From: Candidatus Binatia bacterium
GTDB lineage: Bacteria > Desulfobacterota > Binatia > Bin18
DNA length: 64,000 bases
Reading direction: 5' to 3'
Assembly (NCBI GenBank): GCA_022820725.1
Contig: JAJEFA010000020.1
Span: forward strand, 62,001-126,000
Positions 63,661 to 64,000 of the stretch are shown piece by piece; position 1 is the first letter of the stretch; each line of letters begins with the position of its first letter. A program made the translations under genes and the position numbers. Below the pieces are notes generated by a model. The model saw only the letters and a program-made list of their open reading frames with translations. It ran no database searches and was not told where the DNA came from.

Positions 63661-64000
63661 TTACGCATCGAGCATGGCAATGGCCTCAATCTCCAAATGA
63701 TGGTCGGCCCAGGCCACCCGCACGACTTCGACGCAGGTCGTGGAGGGGTAGGGGCTCTGAAAATACTCGCCACCCAAATCCCGCAGCGCGGCCAGCCCCT
63801 CCTCCATATACCCGGCCTTGAAGTAGTAGCGGATCGAGACAATATCATCCATCGTGCCGCCCACGGTCTCGACAATATTCCGGGTGTTTTGCAACGCCTG
63901 TCGGAGTTGGGCATGCATATCGGTGGCAACCGTTTTTCCATCCGGCGTGGTCGGCGTCTGGCCCGAGATAAACAGCCAGTTACCCTTTTTGACGGCTTGT
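63661..64000 (-). CDS. RidA/YjgF family protein, 5' end missing
   Basis: The visible 112 codons run off the right edge of the window. KKGNWLFISGQTPTTPDGKT is the first part of the conserved RidA fold; QALQNTRNIVETVGGTMDDI, then SPYPSTTCVEVVRVAWADHH and LEIEAIAMLDA complete the C-terminus. RidA proteins deaminate reactive enamines and imines to ketones. The Arg of the C-terminal motif (TxxEVxRV, here CVEVVRVA) is present. Convergent with the hydratase gene. Confidence 0.9.
   Translation of the reverse strand, partial: QAVKKGNWLFISGQTPTTPDGKTVATDMHAQLRQALQNTRNIVETVGGTMDDIVSIRYYFKAGYMEEGLAALRDLGGEYFQSPYPSTTCVEVVRVAWADHHLEIEAIAMLDA

Noticed and set aside
1..64000. CRISPR arrays, tRNA and rRNA genes, prophage or complete insertion sequences.
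   Set aside because: I saw no regularly spaced direct repeats, no cloverleaf or rRNA-like sequence, and no transposase or integrase frame.

Overview
The window is a chromosome segment of moderately high GC from an uncultured, probably Gram-negative bacterium. Several features point to a deltaproteobacterial or Tectomicrobia/Entotheonella-like lineage: a lone hpnH hopanoid gene, a transaldolase-glucose-6-phosphate isomerase fusion, many LLM flavoprotein oxidoreductases (often F420-linked), CaiB-type CoA transferases, many C-N bond hydrolases, and one in-frame UGA best read as selenocysteine. The taxonomic call is an inference from gene content and is not firm.

Region 1 (1-18.6 kb) is largely housekeeping. 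It holds the 3' end of etfA, a HIT protein, an arsI-sigZ pair, a decayed FimT/GspH pseudopilin running into a prepilin peptidase, and a membrane-linked MutS-like ATPase. The run tmk-holB-metG-tatD follows, then a convergent fur operon, hpnH, an SprT-like protease, a zinc alcohol dehydrogenase with a cupin, tal-pgi, rpiA and two DUF genes.

Region 2 (18.6-46.3 kb) is a dense catabolic region. A minus-strand run (24.9 to 18.7 kb) has an alpha/beta hydrolase, a hydantoinase, a PNPOx-like protein, a carbamoylase-like nitrilase, a 2OG-Fe oxygenase, a DUF3817 protein and an acetamidase. A second minus-strand run (31.8 to 27.4 kb) has a bicupin, an LLM oxidoreductase, an amidohydrolase and a nitrilase homologue that lacks the catalytic cysteine. 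After a CocE-type hydrolase, an amidase, an esterase and a DUF4258-MqsA toxin-antitoxin pair comes a seven-gene plus-strand cluster (37.5-46.3 kb). It has a 6PGDH/imine-reductase-like enzyme, two D-aminoacylase-like amidohydrolases, a metal-dependent hydrolase, an exporter-type ABC transporter, a SnoaL-like protein and a double VOC protein. The common theme is hydrolysis of amide, imide and N-acyl bonds.

Region 3 (46.3-51.2 kb) is patchy and AT-richer: a HEPN-like protein, hicAB, a 540-base noncoding stretch with inverted repeats, a secreted protein, and then a CoA transferase. Region 4 (51.4-64 kb) has two tandem near-identical STAS genes followed by a GOLPH3/GPP34 protein, a thiolase, the putative selenoprotein of the carboxymuconolactone decarboxylase/AhpD family, a methyltransferase, a dienelactone hydrolase, an HbpS/GlcG protein, a Rieske oxygenase, a GatC-like/amidase pair, a polysaccharide-deacetylase/cyclic-imidase-like enzyme, an ATC-hydrolase-like protein, a secreted cupin, a hydratase and a partial RidA protein.

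The most notable observation is the selenoprotein candidate at 54169-54765: a C-x-x-UGA motif in an otherwise open frame, with a bacterial SECIS-like hairpin (8-bp stem, GGU loop) starting 12 nt after the UGA.
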